NCBI RefSeq assembly: GCF_963576615.1
Contig: NC_088717.1
Location: forward strand, 53,572,526-53,636,525
Length of the DNA stretch: 64,000 nt
Origin: Watersipora subatra
Lineage: Eukaryota > Bryozoa > Gymnolaemata > Cheilostomatida > Watersiporidae
Direction of reading: 5' to 3'
Part shown: one piece after another, positions 10,801 to 23,559 of the stretch
How the letters are laid out: the number at the start of each line of letters is the position of its first letter
Numbering within the stretch: position 1 is the stretch's first letter
Position numbers and translations under genes: made by a program
Notes under the pieces: model-generated
Told to the model about the DNA's origin: nothing
Database searches by the model: none
Seen by the model: only the letters and a program-made list of their open reading frames with translations

Positions 10801-11510
10801 GATTATTTGGTATACATTTATATGATTTTAGTTTGTTTCAGTGTTGGCGTGCAAGAATTGGCATGCTAAAGCGCATGCAAACAATGGCATGCAAAAATAT
10901 CATAGGCTATAGATGTACATAGAGCAGTATAGAAACCCATAGTCATTACCTAATGCAATCACCTCCTGGTAAAAATCCTCATCATTAAAAATAGTAACAA
11001 AATATTATGTTAACCTTAGTAACTATAGGTACCTACAATGACTTTAGTGCATTTTGTGGTTATGATCTGCAAGAAAATATAACATTACAATGTACTACAT
11101 GGAGAGTTTTTAACTTCGAGACAGAGGTGCAACATAAATGCTGAATCTAACTTATATGAATTTAGCTTTCTAAAAACATGCTTGCAAGAAGTTTTAGTAT
11201 GTATTTTAATAAACTTTAAATAAAATTTTATCATTTATTCGTGTTTTTAGTTTTTACCATAACGGATAACCCTGAGCTCGTCGTGGCGAGCAACATAGAT
11301 TTTTTAATAACGTATATAATCAGTACACAAATCCTCAAATTTTAAGCTCAAGATCAATTATTGTTTATATTTGTTGGGGTGGAACAAATTAGACCTAAAA
11401 AGAAGATGAAGAAGCACCGTGTTGCATATACTTAAGTTCCAATATACATATGCATAGGTCCCAAATTATTCCTTAACAGGAGCATCGTAACGCGTAGGCG
11501 CAATGCTAAA
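10801..11510. other. Unrecognised AT-rich non-coding sequence
   Basis: Nothing recognisable apart from short alternations of tggcatgc and gcatgcaa at 10855-10895. Confidence 0.5.
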
Positions 11511-11529
11511 ATAATAGCTATAGCTGGAC

Positions 11530-11705
11530 AATCACAATGACAAATACACGAATATACACACAAACTTTGAGAAATATATATAGATGTATCGATATATATA
11601 AATGTCAAAGTGTGTATGTGCGTGCGTGCGTGCGTGTGTGTGTGTGTGTGAGTGTGTGTGAGTGCATGAGTGTGTGTGTGTGCATGTGTGTGTGTGTGTG
11701 TGTAT
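11530..11705. repeat. SINE-like tail plus (TG)n microsatellite
   Basis: aactttgagaaatatatata (11562-11582) matches the tail of the tRNA-headed repeat at 22308-22480. An interrupted (TG)n tract follows at 11611-11702. Confidence 0.55.
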
Positions 11706-11709
11706 TTTC

Positions 11710-12043
11710 AGCTATAGTTATAAAAATTCAGGGTTGAAATATCAGTTTTATGCTAGACTTGATCTCGCCAGGCGAATATCTTACTAACTAAATTATGCAA
11801 GATGCATTGAAATCTGTGGCTATATGAGGCATTATGTTAGCTAAAATAGGCATAGCATTCTGCGTTACAGAAGCAATATGACTAAAGCTTGCTCTCATGG
11901 CTCATATTAGTAGGTTTAGCAATACTAATCAAATCAGTCTTTGGCAATGTTCCAGGCTTATGGCAAGTGGCAGGCAACTACATTACCTGCAACTGTTTAT
12001 AAGCTGCTTTTTAATACCCGTGCGGCGCCATGCATTTGGCTAG

Positions 12044-12045
<2 letters not shown>
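11710..12045 (-). mobile_element. SINE-like repeat, copy E2
   Basis: Homologue of 3600-3990 in the same orientation. The tRNA-like head is degraded (11760-11810). The copy ends in a TA microsatellite. Confidence 0.5.

Positions 12046-12110
<65 letters not shown>
12043..12110. repeat. (TA)n microsatellite
   Basis: Nearly pure TA dinucleotides, with short ttatat and gtatgta interruptions. Confidence 0.95.
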
Positions 12111-12112
<2 letters not shown>

Positions 12113-12980
12113 ATCACAGGAACTTTAAAACCCTGTGATCTGTTATTTTATGGTAAACAGGAAATAGGTAATCTTTCAAATTCTCCATGCTATTATGTGA
12201 GCTTTTCAAAAAAGATTTCAAGTCTTGGAGCTATCTACTTTTGGTGATCGTAGTAGCTCTGAGTGAGGCGTGAACTTTAATTGATGTTATGCTGGTGACT
12301 GAGCATTGACTCTTTAAATTCTAACTACCACTTTGATGTCGCCCTATAGTTGAGGACCTAAGACTTAAATTATGTTGTATCGTGTATTTGCTACAAGGCT
12401 TTGAGGTTCAAGCAAGTAAAGTATATTAGACTATCTTCATATAGGCTAGAGGGTAAGTTTTTACTTGCTTGGCTGAATATCTCAAGCAAACTGTCAACTC
12501 CGACAACAATCAATTCAATTTAACCTCAATTTCTGACCCCAATGAGTAACCTAATGCAATCCCTACTGTCTACCTCTCATATATTCTTCACAATTTCATG
12601 GGCTAACAAAATCGTTCAAGCAGTAATAGCAGGTCAAGAGTAAAACAAGCATATGATTTGAACAAACTAGTTTACACAAAACTCAAATCAAAACTGCCTT
12701 CTAAAATTTAGTATCCTTGTGTACAAGTGAGCCTAACAGTAGACTGCTAATTGGTGAGAGTGGAGATCTCTCAGAATGCACATAGCAGCAAAGCAGCACA
12801 TCAGTAGCCAAATATGCACACTATCATGATAGAACATACAATATTATAAAACAATTGTGGTAAAAAAGACAAGCTAATGTTAAAAAACTTCCTTAAAGGT
12901 GCATCATATGCTATATTTTAATTTTTTACTGTCTATTTAGTGAATCTTTTTTATGTAAGATAGTTCTGCGCTCCTAATCT
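12111..12980. other. Unrecognised non-coding sequence
   Basis: No coding signal or known repeat is recognised. Confidence 0.5.
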
Positions 12981-12984
12981 TTTG

Positions 12985-13785
12985 ACTCTTTTTCATGTTT
13001 CATCAGTAAAGTTACTGCTACCTTCTAAAAGTTTTTATTTTCAGTTTATGATGAGTCATTTCTATTAGCTATCAGCATCATTCACTTTTACAGCATTTTA
13101 AGCTGACTATTACCCTAGTTTGAACTCTAATAACATACAACATGCAATTTAACTTAAACATAAACCATTCCAGGGTCAAATCCATGAGTAAATAAGGAGC
13201 CACAAAAAAAGCTTACATCAGTAGCTAGAAGTCAGTATGAGTATTCACAGAGAGAACTAACTGAACACTATTAACAGAACCTGCCTGTCTATATAAGAGT
13301 TTTTAAATTGTCTTTTGCCTGAACTGAGCTCTACTTCTTAAATCTTGTATACTGGTCAGTATTTTGTACTTGCAAAGGCTAGAACAGCGAGCTGCTTGCA
13401 TCAAACTAAACTTTCGTTTATTTGAAATTGTTAAGTTTACTGGGAAGATAGAAATGAATGCTTCAAATATTTATAACGTTTTCTACATAAAAAAGGTTGC
13501 ATTTGTAAAATCATTTTTCCTATCAAAAACTTTTACTAAAAACTCAAAGTTATTATTATTATTATTTATATAAACAACATAATTTTGTTCAATTTGATGT
13601 TGGAGTGTGCGGAGCGCTAATAGCTACTAAGGAACGTTTTGGAATTGTCCTCTCTGTATTGAAAAATTGTTGAATAAGAAAAGATATCTTTACTGCGTCG
13701 AATGACGGCTGTTCGCACAGAGCTGTCTAGCAGTTTATGACAAAACCATTTAGAAATGGTTTTTACCACATTCTCAATTATTTCT
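12985..13785 (+). repeat. Direct duplication D, copy 1
   Basis: Shared with 23560-24320 in the same orientation: gtttatgatgagtcattt, ttcacttttac, acaacatgc, tcaaatccatgagtaaataa, gaacactattaacagaacct and gagtttttagattgtctttt-like blocks appear in the same order. It is not part of the inverted arms. No protein is evident. Confidence 0.75.
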
Positions 13786-16590
13786 CAAGAATTGCATACC
13801 TGCTTATCCTGTGCGCTTTATCAATACATCTGACAGTCCCTCACAATGAACTAGACTGCCAGTGTACTAGTATAAATAACAAAGATATTCCTACACACCA
13901 TTATTTCTCCAAAGTGCGGCAAGAAAGCAGTAATTTTAAGGCTAGAACTAAAATTTTCATTATTCCCATTAAAATTAAGAACTTGCATCGACTTGATAAT
14001 TTCCGCTATATTAATTTCTTTATGTAATACAAACCACAACTTTACATAAAGTTCTTTTTCATAAAACTTATTTATGTTATGTGGACTTTACGTAATATGA
14101 GGTATATATTATAGAAGCTTCTACTGTACAAATTCACCGCTCCATATCTCAAACAACCAGGCTGATTTCTCCATTCATTTGCTTTTATAAAACTAAAATA
14201 ATTTTGAGTTATTGTTATTTGTAACTTTTTTAATTCACAATAAAACTTTACAAAAGATTCTGAGAAAACTTGTATTTTCTTTTTACGTTTTAAAATCAGC
14301 AAAAGATTCTTTGAAGCATCTGCAGCCTTGTTCTTACGTACATCTAACAAAATTATATGCTGTTAGGAGACAGTCTATGTGAATGCAATTTTACTCAAGG
14401 CTTTACTTATCTCAACAACCATGGCTGTATCTGCTCATGCTTTTTATTATTCCAAGTGAGTTTTCAGCAAAAAAGTTTAATCAGTGACGTAAATACACAT
14501 TTAATTTGGTTGGCAAAATTATTTCTCTCTATAATCATTTTATAACATAAACTTGATAAGTGGTACAAATACGAGTGACATCTGGTACCTGTTACTGAAG
14601 CCATAATTCATGCCAAAAATGATCCGGTTGCATGTTTTAACCAAATTTAATGAATTTTATATTGGTCGTAGAAGCAAAAATGTGTAACTAATCTATGATC
14701 TATATTACTGGTGGCAGAGATTAAGCGTTGAAGAAGGTGGTTAGGTTTCCATGACAACATGGAATGTGAAATACTTAATAAGAAATATGCACATAAATCA
14801 AATTCATCTCATTTTAGAAGCTGAGGCTATCTACTTTTAGTAAGTTGGAGGCACAAGATCTGAAATGGCCTAACACTTTCATGTTATGAATTGGCTGAAA
14901 AACCACTGCAGCCATTGTAGTTCTGCATCAGTTTTGCTAATTAGCAATAATGTTATTTATCAAACAAATGATATTTAATAGGCTATACAGTTGTTAATTA
15001 CTGTACCAGCACCATATGAAATGCAATGCACGCAAGTGATATTCATTTGCATAATCTATTTTTCCCAGATGAACAATTTACTGTAAAATTTAGCTGCAAT
15101 TCATGTAAAATCTTTAAGTTGAGGTTTTAAACAAACTTTATCACTACATTAGGTTTGATCACACAAGTAATAAAAGTCAAAAACATTGAGTAATAAACAA
15201 TCAGTATAATAAAAATAATAATAAAGAACAGACAACTTCTCAGTTTATTTCTCAGAAAGTTGATGTTGCGAAAAATATAGTGAAGATTTATTTGCAATTC
15301 ACGACTTTTTTATGTTTGATAAGATGTAATTGCCAGGATATTTCAATAATAAAATAAAGCCTCTCTTACAGCATTGTATCTAATTCAACCAATGTGTTGT
15401 AAGCTTTAGAAACTTACACACCCTTTTTAAGTAAAACAGAACTAATGCCTCAGACCAACAAAACACAACATCATATATGTAGTGCTCGCTGCTTTACTAA
15501 ATTTTAAGAAATCAGTTTAGGTATTAGCTTTCAGGGAAAGTAAAAACTGTTAGTTTTGTTTGTAGATCTTGTATATTGATTGTCATTGATTTGTTTGGTA
15601 AAAAGTTGTCATTGTTTATTGATTTTTTACAGTATCCAATCTTTATTCCTTTATTTTTTGATCTCACAGTAAGTCTTTTTGAGGCATCATAAGTCATTTG
15701 AAGTCATCATATGCCATTTTATATCACTGCATAAACTGTAATTCAAAGTAAGCATTTGTAGATGACTTTAGATGATTTAAAGAGTGAGATAAAAAATCAA
15801 GAAAAATTTTGTCAAATTCAGTTTTACATTTCCTTCTTTTTATAACTGATCAACTCTTCTATGTTTGCATAAATGTTTAACATCTGCTGAGTTTTACCTA
15901 CTATCAGTATAAGAAACTGATTTATTACTATTCCAGATGTCTATGACTATATTTTACACAAACATCATCACTACATTAGGTTTGATCACACTAGTTATGA
16001 AAGTCAACAATAAATCCAAAAAGGAAAATTATCAATCCGAGATAATGAACTCTACACTATATGTTGTATCAAAGGGAAAAGATTTTTTATTGAAACTTTT
16101 TATCTCAAAAATTCATGAAGCCTTATTTGTGACGAGCCTTGTCACAAATAGCTACGAGCCACCGTGTTGCGAGGGCTCTTTTAAATTTTCAATCAGATAC
16201 TCTGCAGCGCATATGAAAAAACTTTAACACAAATCACTAAGGTACTTTCAATCCATGAACACGTACTTTGAGGGCAATTGTTCTTAATGCATGCGAAGCA
16301 ACATTTTTGAGATTATAATTTAGTGAGCATTTAAGAGGCTGGCTCTAACAAAACAGACTCATTTTTGAAACCAAAAATTTCTGGCATCCTGTCCGAAGGC
16401 GCAGAGCATATGCGTTTGGATTAAATTGATGAAAAAATTTTAAACTGTATCGACAGACTTTTTAAAAGACAGACCGACACACGCACACGGAATGATAGAG
16501 TGGATGTATCAACACAGATGTATTTTAAGCATTCCAGTGTATATAATGAGATACTATTTTTGCTTTGCTGTCTTCTTTAATATAAAATAT
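13786..16590. other. Unrecognised non-coding central spacer
   Basis: AT-rich with no gene seen. A small internal duplication is present: cactacattaggtttgatcac occurs at 15141-15161 and 15969-15989 with similar flanks. Confidence 0.5.
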
Positions 16591-16599
16591 TTTGAATTA

Positions 16600-16770
16600 C
16601 AAATCTATATATCAAGTGATAGATTTTACCTGCACAATCTATTTATCAAATGATAGATTTTACCTGCACAATCTATATATCAAGTGAAAAATTTTACCTG
16701 CGCAATTTATATATCTAGTGATAGATTTTACCTGCACAGTTTATATATCCAGTGATAGATTTTACCTGCA
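16600..16770. repeat. 34-bp tandem repeat, ~5 copies
   Basis: The unit is acaatctatatatcaagtga followed by tagattttacctgc. Copies differ at a few positions (for example ctatttatcaaatg and ttatatatccagtg). Confidence 0.85.
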
Positions 16771-16880
16771 CAATCTTCCTTTTAAGTATCATATTCTGTT
16801 TTATTTTTTCCACATTGATTTTGTTATGTTAGCAGATCGGCTATACCCAGTAATGGCAGTAATAAAAAGTTCAAATTTTT

Positions 16881-17349
16881 TCCATATATGATAATACATT
16901 CAATTGGTGATTGTGTGGGCAGTTTCCTTATTTCCATATATGATAATACATTCAATTGGTGATTGTGTGGGCAGTTTCCTTATTTCCATATATGATAATA
17001 CATTCAATTGGTGATTGTGTGGGCAGTTTCCTTATTTCCATATATGATAATACATTCAATTGGTGATTGTGAGGGCAGTTTCCTTATTTCCATATATGAT
17101 AATACATTCAATTGGTGATTGTGTGGGCAGTTTCCTTATTTCCATATATGATAATACATTCAATTGGTGATTGTGTGGGCAGTTTCCTTATTTCCATATA
17201 TGATAATACATTCAATTGGTGATTGTGTGGGCAGTTTCCTTATTTCCATATATGATAATACATTCAATTGGTGATTGTGAGGGCAGTTTCCTTATTTCCA
17301 TATATGATAATACATTCAATTGGTGATTGTGTGGGCAGTTTCCTTATTT
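16881..17349 (+). repeat. 52-bp minisatellite, 9 copies
   Basis: The unit begins tccatatatgataatacatt and ends gggcagtttccttatt. Copies are near-identical. The variant gtgaggg (in place of gtgtggg) occurs only in copies 4 and 8, pointing to amplification of a four-unit block. There are no unique spacers, so it is not a CRISPR array. Confidence 0.95.
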
Positions 17350-18570
17350 GTTCAAAATGTAGAACTGGTACTCGACTTTAATTTAGATAGATATGAATAA
17401 AATATGATTCATTTATATGTTTGTGTCGGTGTTACAAACAGAGAAGTATTTTTATTCCTACTTCCTAATTGGTCTATGCGTTGCTACAATTGACCAATCA
17501 GAACAGAGTTTGAAGCTAATGGTTCTCATAAGATCTGGCTTCATGGCATTTTCTGGTGCACATTTTTTGATGCAGTTTAAATGTGTTCCGATGTGCTAGT
17601 TGACCGTTAGCCTTAATGTTGAAACTGGATGATACGAATCAGTGCTTTAAAATGTTTTAGTCTTTGTAGCCTAGTAAATGGGGGTCATGTGATACGCCCT
17701 TCCCGAGAATGCTTGATAAACTCTCCTAAGACTATGGCAGTTAAAAAACTGTGTCAATAATCAAACAACATGCAATCTTGGCTCTGATTTATTAGTATCT
17801 CTCAGTCCATCTGAAATCAAGGTTGGAGGTTGGGAAAAAATATTGTACTGTACAAGATTTTAAATCATTGTTTTAGCAGACAAAAAGATTGCACAAAGGT
17901 TTAGTACGGCAAGCCAAACTTTCTTAACTTGTTATTTGTATAGCAACTAGCTGTGCTACTAAAACAGAGTTTGTACAAACTGGGGTTATGAAACCATCGG
18001 TCTTTAGGACTTGTATAGTATTGACAGTGTTGTTCAAAGATTGCTCTATAAAATTAGCCTAAGATAACAAAGCAGTTTTAAACTTTCTTTGGAATTTTCA
18101 AATTAAAAACAAACATTTTTTGTGTAAGTTTTGTAAACACCTCCCGAGTTAGACAACAGTTAGTTACTTATGTTGATGACATTATAGCCAATTCAGATTC
18201 AGATTTATGTGATTACACAGATAATTAAATTAGCAGCATGACTCTGATGGTGATGAAAGCAATAGTTTTGTAAGAGTTATGAACACTGTAGAGGATCTTT
18301 CTAGCTTCGTAGGGATCGTAGCTTCACATAGCTTTAGAATGCACAAAGTATCGATACATTGAACTTTTAACATAGCACTATTTGTTACTGTGTTGGCAAA
18401 ATAAAATATATAACAAAGGTGTTCTAGATAAAGTTTGAAAGTGAAAAAATTGTATACTCATCATGAAGCAAAATCGGCAATTTTCGGTAAAATGGCTGGC
18501 AGTAGGCCGATAGCTAAATTTGAACATGGATGGCAGTGAAAGGATTAAACACACACTTCTATGCAGGAAT
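17350..18570. other. Unrecognised non-coding sequence
   Basis: No coding signal or known repeat is recognised. Confidence 0.45.
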
Positions 18571-18574
18571 TGTT

Positions 18575-18995
18575 ATTATTAATTCAACATATTCAGGACT
18601 TTTATTTTGTTTTTCAGTTCATAATAATTGTATCATTGTTGAATCATCTTGTACTGTAATGGTAACAAAACTGTCTTAATTTAGCTATTACTTGCTAATT
18701 ATTTCACGTTTATCTCCTAACCCCAATTATAGTTGTTTAATTTTTTGTAATTTATTTGACCTGCACAAAATATTTTCCTCATGGTATGAAGCTTGAAAGT
18801 TACAGTTGTTTGACAAAGTCTAAAAACCTTTACAGTTTTTTTTAGTTTTTCTGTCAATTTATTTCAGTTACACAAAAACTTTTCACATGAAATGTAATTT
18901 GAAATTAAGAATTGGAAATTTTGTTATATGTTAAATACAAATAAATTTTCAGTCCAAATTTTCTATCTGTTCGGCAGAACAGCTAGTCATCAACT
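18575..18995 (-). repeat. Dispersed repeat family B, copy 2
   Basis: Inverted relative to 10489-10800 and at the equivalent place in the right arm. It is longer than copy 1 at its inner end. Confidence 0.7.
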
Positions 18996-19130
18996 AAAAA
19001 TTAAAGCTTTTACAGCGATAAGTAAGAAAACTAACAGCTGAAAACTAGCTTTTTTTCTCGTCAAATATCTGCAATGTTTTAAAATGTCTAAAATTTATGT
19101 TTTTCAGTTTTTGTTGACTGACAGTTTGAA

Positions 19131-19141
19131 TACTTAAGTAG
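19131..19141. other. Empty target site of the left-arm Tc1 element
   Basis: The right arm reads continuously through cagtttgaatacttaagtag and ggttctgcaataatctgca, whereas in the left arm the same flanks are separated by 3.4 kb of Tc1. A TA dinucleotide is present at the junction. Confidence 0.75.
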
Positions 19142-19289
19142 AGGGTTCTGCAATAATCTGCAGATTTAGTAAGTAGGCTAATGCATGATCTTCTGTTCTT
19201 TGTTAAATAACTTCTGATAGCCAGGCTTCCAGTTGTATGTATTTACTTTCCATGCTCATGATAACTGGTAGTTGCTCTAAACCAAAAGT

Positions 19290-20760
19290 GTACAATATGT
19301 TTTTTGAGGGCCTCTTTTCAATATTTGAACAACACCTAGACCCAGCAATCCAAAATAATGTAATTTAATGGAAAACTTTGTCTCGAGTTCAAGACATCAA
19401 GAAAATTTTGTAATATAAGGAAGTATATTTCTTGCAAACAATAAATACAAACTTTTATTAGCGTGAATCTGTAATATTGAAACAAGAAATTCAGACAAAA
19501 AATAAAGCGCAGATCGAATAATTAGTGTGAAACTTACGTGTGGCACTTAATTAGTGTGGTACTTTACATTTTTACACAACTTTTCAATGCCTGCTTTTAC
19601 TGACGTAGTAGCAACTCGAAGTTGACTGTTCAGGTGTTCATAGGTGAGTTGACTTCGGTACATTTCTTTAGAAAAATTCATTTTTGAAATAAACGGTTCG
19701 CAACAGTATGTACTGCCAAAAAGGGATAACATGTTTCTAGCATGCAGCTCTAGATTTAGATACTTTCCAAATACATATTTCTCATAAAAGGCTACTAAAT
19801 CATTATTAGTATAATAATGATTTAGTAATAAATCATTATTAGTATAATAATGATTATTAGGTATTATGAGTATTATGCTCTCCTCAAATCAGCATCTGAT
19901 TGTAATTCTATCAGCTTCATTGGATAGCGGTCAGAACTGCCTTCATGTACTATGTCAAAGGACTGAGAAAATACCCTACAGGATGAAAATATTCGCGGAG
20001 TTAAGTTTTGCGCAAATTGCCCTTTTCATGCATATTCGCCGACTAATTTATTCGCGGATGAACGCAATCACTCTCTATTAAAGGTTAACTCTATTGTGGC
20101 TAGCAATAGAGTTAACCTTTCACATGCGTTTTATTTAAAAGAAGAGTTATTTTCATTTTGGTTAGCACTTACCACCAATAATCTTTCGTGATTTTTTGGT
20201 TCGTGGTCAGTAAACCATAAAATGTCTGTTCAACCTTGACGTCTAATATGTCCGGTTCAAAGAATGCATAAATAATATTATTGAAAAGATAACTTTAAAA
20301 CACCAGCATTGCAATGCAGGGGCCACATATCTTAGCCTTTGGGCTGGATTGTGGCCCCTGGGCTGCGTGTTGCACATCCCTGCTCTAAACTATATTTTGA
20401 AAGAGCAGACTACTCCAACTGTCTATGCATAATTGTTCCAGAAAAAGTTGGTAAATATTCATGATGGCAGAAAGGCGATCATAATGATTCTTTTGCTGCC
20501 ATGTAGGTATATAATATTCTGTAGTATTTTGTATATGCACACCAAATTAAAATTTTGTATTGTTGGTGTTAAGCTACGCAGCAACGCTACTCATTTAATT
20601 GCATAACCAATACAGACTTGAATACTCATTTTTACTGGTTTATTTATAGTTATTTTAAATAACTACAAGGTTATAGTTACAGTTATTTATAGTTATTTTA
20701 AGTATACTTATTTGAAATAACTATAAGTGGACCAGCCTTAATAAATTTTAAAATACATTT
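19290..20760. other. Non-coding, with small palindromes
   Basis: No gene. taaatcattattagtataat repeats and palindromes occur at 19795-19860. A 17-bp perfect hairpin is present at 20081-20121 (aaaggttaactctattg, 7-base loop, reverse complement). Runs of taactataagt-like palindromes occur at 20640-20730. Confidence 0.55.
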
Positions 20761-20769
20761 TTCTATATA

Positions 20770-21540
20770 AAATAAAGTGCAAGTTATTTTTTTCTTCCCT
20801 TCAAATTTCAATATTTGTATTATGCTTTTGTTTTAATAAAAAACTAAACTTACTTAATCTGCTTTGGTTAACTAAATCATCCTTTTAAACAGTAAGCAGG
20901 ACAATGGGCAAAATAATTGTTATAAGTACAATGTATATTGTTCAAATCCTCTCGCTGCTTGTAACTAATTGGTAACTAACCTTTTAAAAAATGCTAATGG
21001 TAGCAATATAAAACCGCATGTGTTTACAAGTTGCACTAATAATAAACAGGAGAAGACAACTCTGTTACATTTTCACTTTTATCAATAGCGGTCAACTATA
21101 TTTATCATAAGCCATATACTGTTCAGATATGTAAAATACTCTGTACGCCGTCAACTATATCAGACTATATCATAGTTTCAGACTTAATCAGCAAGTTTGT
21201 TAACACTTATTGTTACCTGAGAAGCCACCAACTTACTTACTTTTATCGTATTAATCAGGTGTAAGTGTATCTTGCAACAATGATAAAACATGCATACATG
21301 TACATGCTCACATGCATGTACTTAATATAAATTGAACCATATGTAGATAATGTACTATTTTTGTTTCTAGAAAGAACACTGTGTTGAATAATGTCTATCA
21401 TGATGACAAACTCATGTTTGATTTTCGTTTACTTAAGAATTTTAGAAATAAATCTTTATATAAGTGAGTGTGAATAGATTCTTTTACACACTTGTGTTAC
21501 AAATAACTCTGTCATCACATCAAACTACCAGTCATGTCAG
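20770..21540. other. Non-coding right-arm sequence
   Basis: Inverted match to 5640-6350 of the left arm. No gene. Confidence 0.65.
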
Positions 21541-21544
21541 AATT

Positions 21545-22004
21545 TTGTCACTTCCATAATTTGTAATAGTTTTTGGTGAATGTCTAAAATGAGAACATAC
21601 CGTAGTCTGGTCAATAACTATTATGGCTAAAAATTTAAAAATTACTAAGCTTTTTTTCATTTTTACTATCAAATTGGAGTTGTCATCTCTAGAGTCATGT
21701 CTGCTTCTATAATACACAAACATTTGTTTCTCTGTAATTGTTTTATTTTTCTCTTGTTTATCTAAAAACCAACCATAATGCTATATTTAATTTGTTACTA
21801 GTGATTCTTTCTGTAAGCAAGTTCTGTTCTTTTAATTTTCTTACCCTCTTCGTGTTTCTTCATTCCCACGACTAATATTTAAAAGTTTTGTTTTCTGCTG
21901 AGTCATTGTGAAGCAAAAGAGCATTTCCCTTTACTCTCTACAAGAGCAAATATACCGCGTGAATAACCAGTGCAAATATATGTTTGAGCAATATATATAC
22001 AAAC
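21545..22004. other. Unrecognised, right-arm specific
   Basis: No coding signal. It has no counterpart in the left arm. Confidence 0.45.
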
Positions 22005-22140
22005 TAGCTGTGCTGCCCGGCGTTGCCTGAGTAATAGAAAAGTCTTTGGACAGAAAATTGATTTGTATTTAACATATAACAACATTTGCCATTCTAACTT
22101 TCAAACTACATATCATGAGAAAAGTGTTTTGTATTATAAA
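22005..22140 (+). repeat. Dispersed repeat family B, copy 3 (5' part)
   Basis: It starts at actagctgtgctgcccggcg and runs through the tatttaacatataacaa and catatcatgagaaaag blocks, then breaks off. Confidence 0.7.
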
Positions 22141-22307
22141 CCATGAGAAGTAGAGAGTTGCTTGCTATTAGCCAGCGCGCTATCAGCCAAAACGTTTAAT
22201 AGTGTGATCGAACAGCATCTCGTGATGTTGTGCTATGACCCACAATTCCGCTGGGTACTTGCTCTCATATAATGACTTAGTGTATATTGGCAAGTTAGCA
22301 ATTCAAT

Positions 22308-22490
22308 CTCTGTAGTCTAGTGGGTAAGGCAGTCAGAGTGGCGAATGGCAGGGTCCAAGATCGCATCTTCTTCAGCATGAAATCTTTATTCCAAGATTTG
22401 AAGATCTATAATAGACGGATTGATCTAAAATCAAACCTACGAATAGACATACGACCAACTTTGAGAAATATATATATAGAAGGTACATGA
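22308..22490 (+). mobile_element. tRNA-headed SINE-like repeat
   Basis: A tRNA-like head has an A-box-like tagtctagtgggtaaggc and a B-box-like gggtccaagatcgcat, followed by a tail containing accaactttgagaaatatat and a TA-rich end. The tail recurs at 11562-11582. Confidence 0.5.
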
Positions 22491-22599
22491 AGTCAATGCT
22501 TGTGCAAGTAACAAGAACAAGCAACAAAATGCAGAGAGCTTGCCGCTTTCTCAGCTATCTTATCAAGCTCATTATATTCAGCCTTGTCCTTCTTATCAA

Positions 22600-23025
22600 G
22601 CTCATTCTATTTTTTTTCCTGCGACCTTGGGCCCGCGGCCCAAGGTGACAGGAAATTTTTTTTTTCAGAACAGGTTTACCTATGGCAGTAAAATATTGGC
22701 TCCTGATTGGTTTTAGTAATTGAGTTTTAGTAACCAAAATTTACATCATTACATTAAAAATTAATAGTTATAATTAGAAAAGAACACAAAATTCCAAAGT
22801 TTTATTAAAAATGGTTTAAATCAATGAGTGAGCGCCCTTTTACGTTTTAACAGCACTCTTTGAATGATAACATAATTTTTACTACGCCATTTGGAATTTT
22901 GTGTTCTTTTCTAATTATAACTATTAGTTTTTAATGTAATGATGTAAGTTTTGGTTACTAAAACTCAGTTACTAAAATCAATCAGGAGCCAATATTTTAC
23001 TGTCATAGGTAAACCTGTTTGAGGA
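22600..23025. repeat. Foldback element with ~130-bp arms
   Basis: 22670-22795 and 22893-23022 are near-perfect reverse complements (for example aacaggtttacctatg against cataggtaaacctgtt, and aattccaaa or tttggaatt at the inner ends). The loop is about 100 bp. A GC-rich palindrome (ccttgggcccgcggcccaagg) lies just outside at 22623-22643. No target duplication was identified. Confidence 0.8.
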
Positions 23026-23112
23026 CAAGATTTCGCAGCGGGGCTGACTTGATCCTGCTAGCCAAGCTGGCTATTATGCAATCACTCTCTGCTCACAGTG
23101 CATGACACTTAA

Positions 23113-23468
23113 GCCTGGTTCCCATATACGTCGCAAAGCACTGGCGACAGCACCGGACGCTATTAGCGATGAAATGGGAATCTACGAGCCAGGTAACGCC
23201 GAGGACCGCCGGTAGTTGCCGGCGGCAACGCAATAGTTCCTGGCAATAGTTCCTGGCAATAGTTCCAAGCAAAACCTTCCTGAAATTCACTGTACAGGTG
23301 AAGGTCACCATTATAGAAACGACATGGCGAGTGAACATTTTATTTGATTATGCGATTATGTTTAGCGATGCAGCTTTATATGTGAGCAGATGCCGCCGAG
23401 CCTGGCGTCGCAATCGTTTTGCTGCGCAAGTTACCGCCGGAGTCTCGCAATCAATATAGGAACCAGGC
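23113..23468. mobile_element. 356-bp TTAA-flanked MITE
   Basis: The ends gcctggttcccatat and atataggaaccaggc are inverted repeats flanked by TTAA at 23109-23112 and 23469-23472. The interior is GC-rich (gccgccggtagttgccggcg) compared with the surroundings. There is no coding frame. Confidence 0.85.
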
Positions 23469-23559
23469 TTAACTAATGACCTTTCAGCCAAAACACTCAA
23501 TGCTAGTACTTGGCTGCCTGACACTGCATCATCATCATCATCAATTAGCTATCAGCATT

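Noticed and set aside
16881-17349. 52-bp regular direct repeats as a CRISPR array
   Set aside because: Units are contiguous with no unique spacers, there are no cas genes, and the genome is animal.
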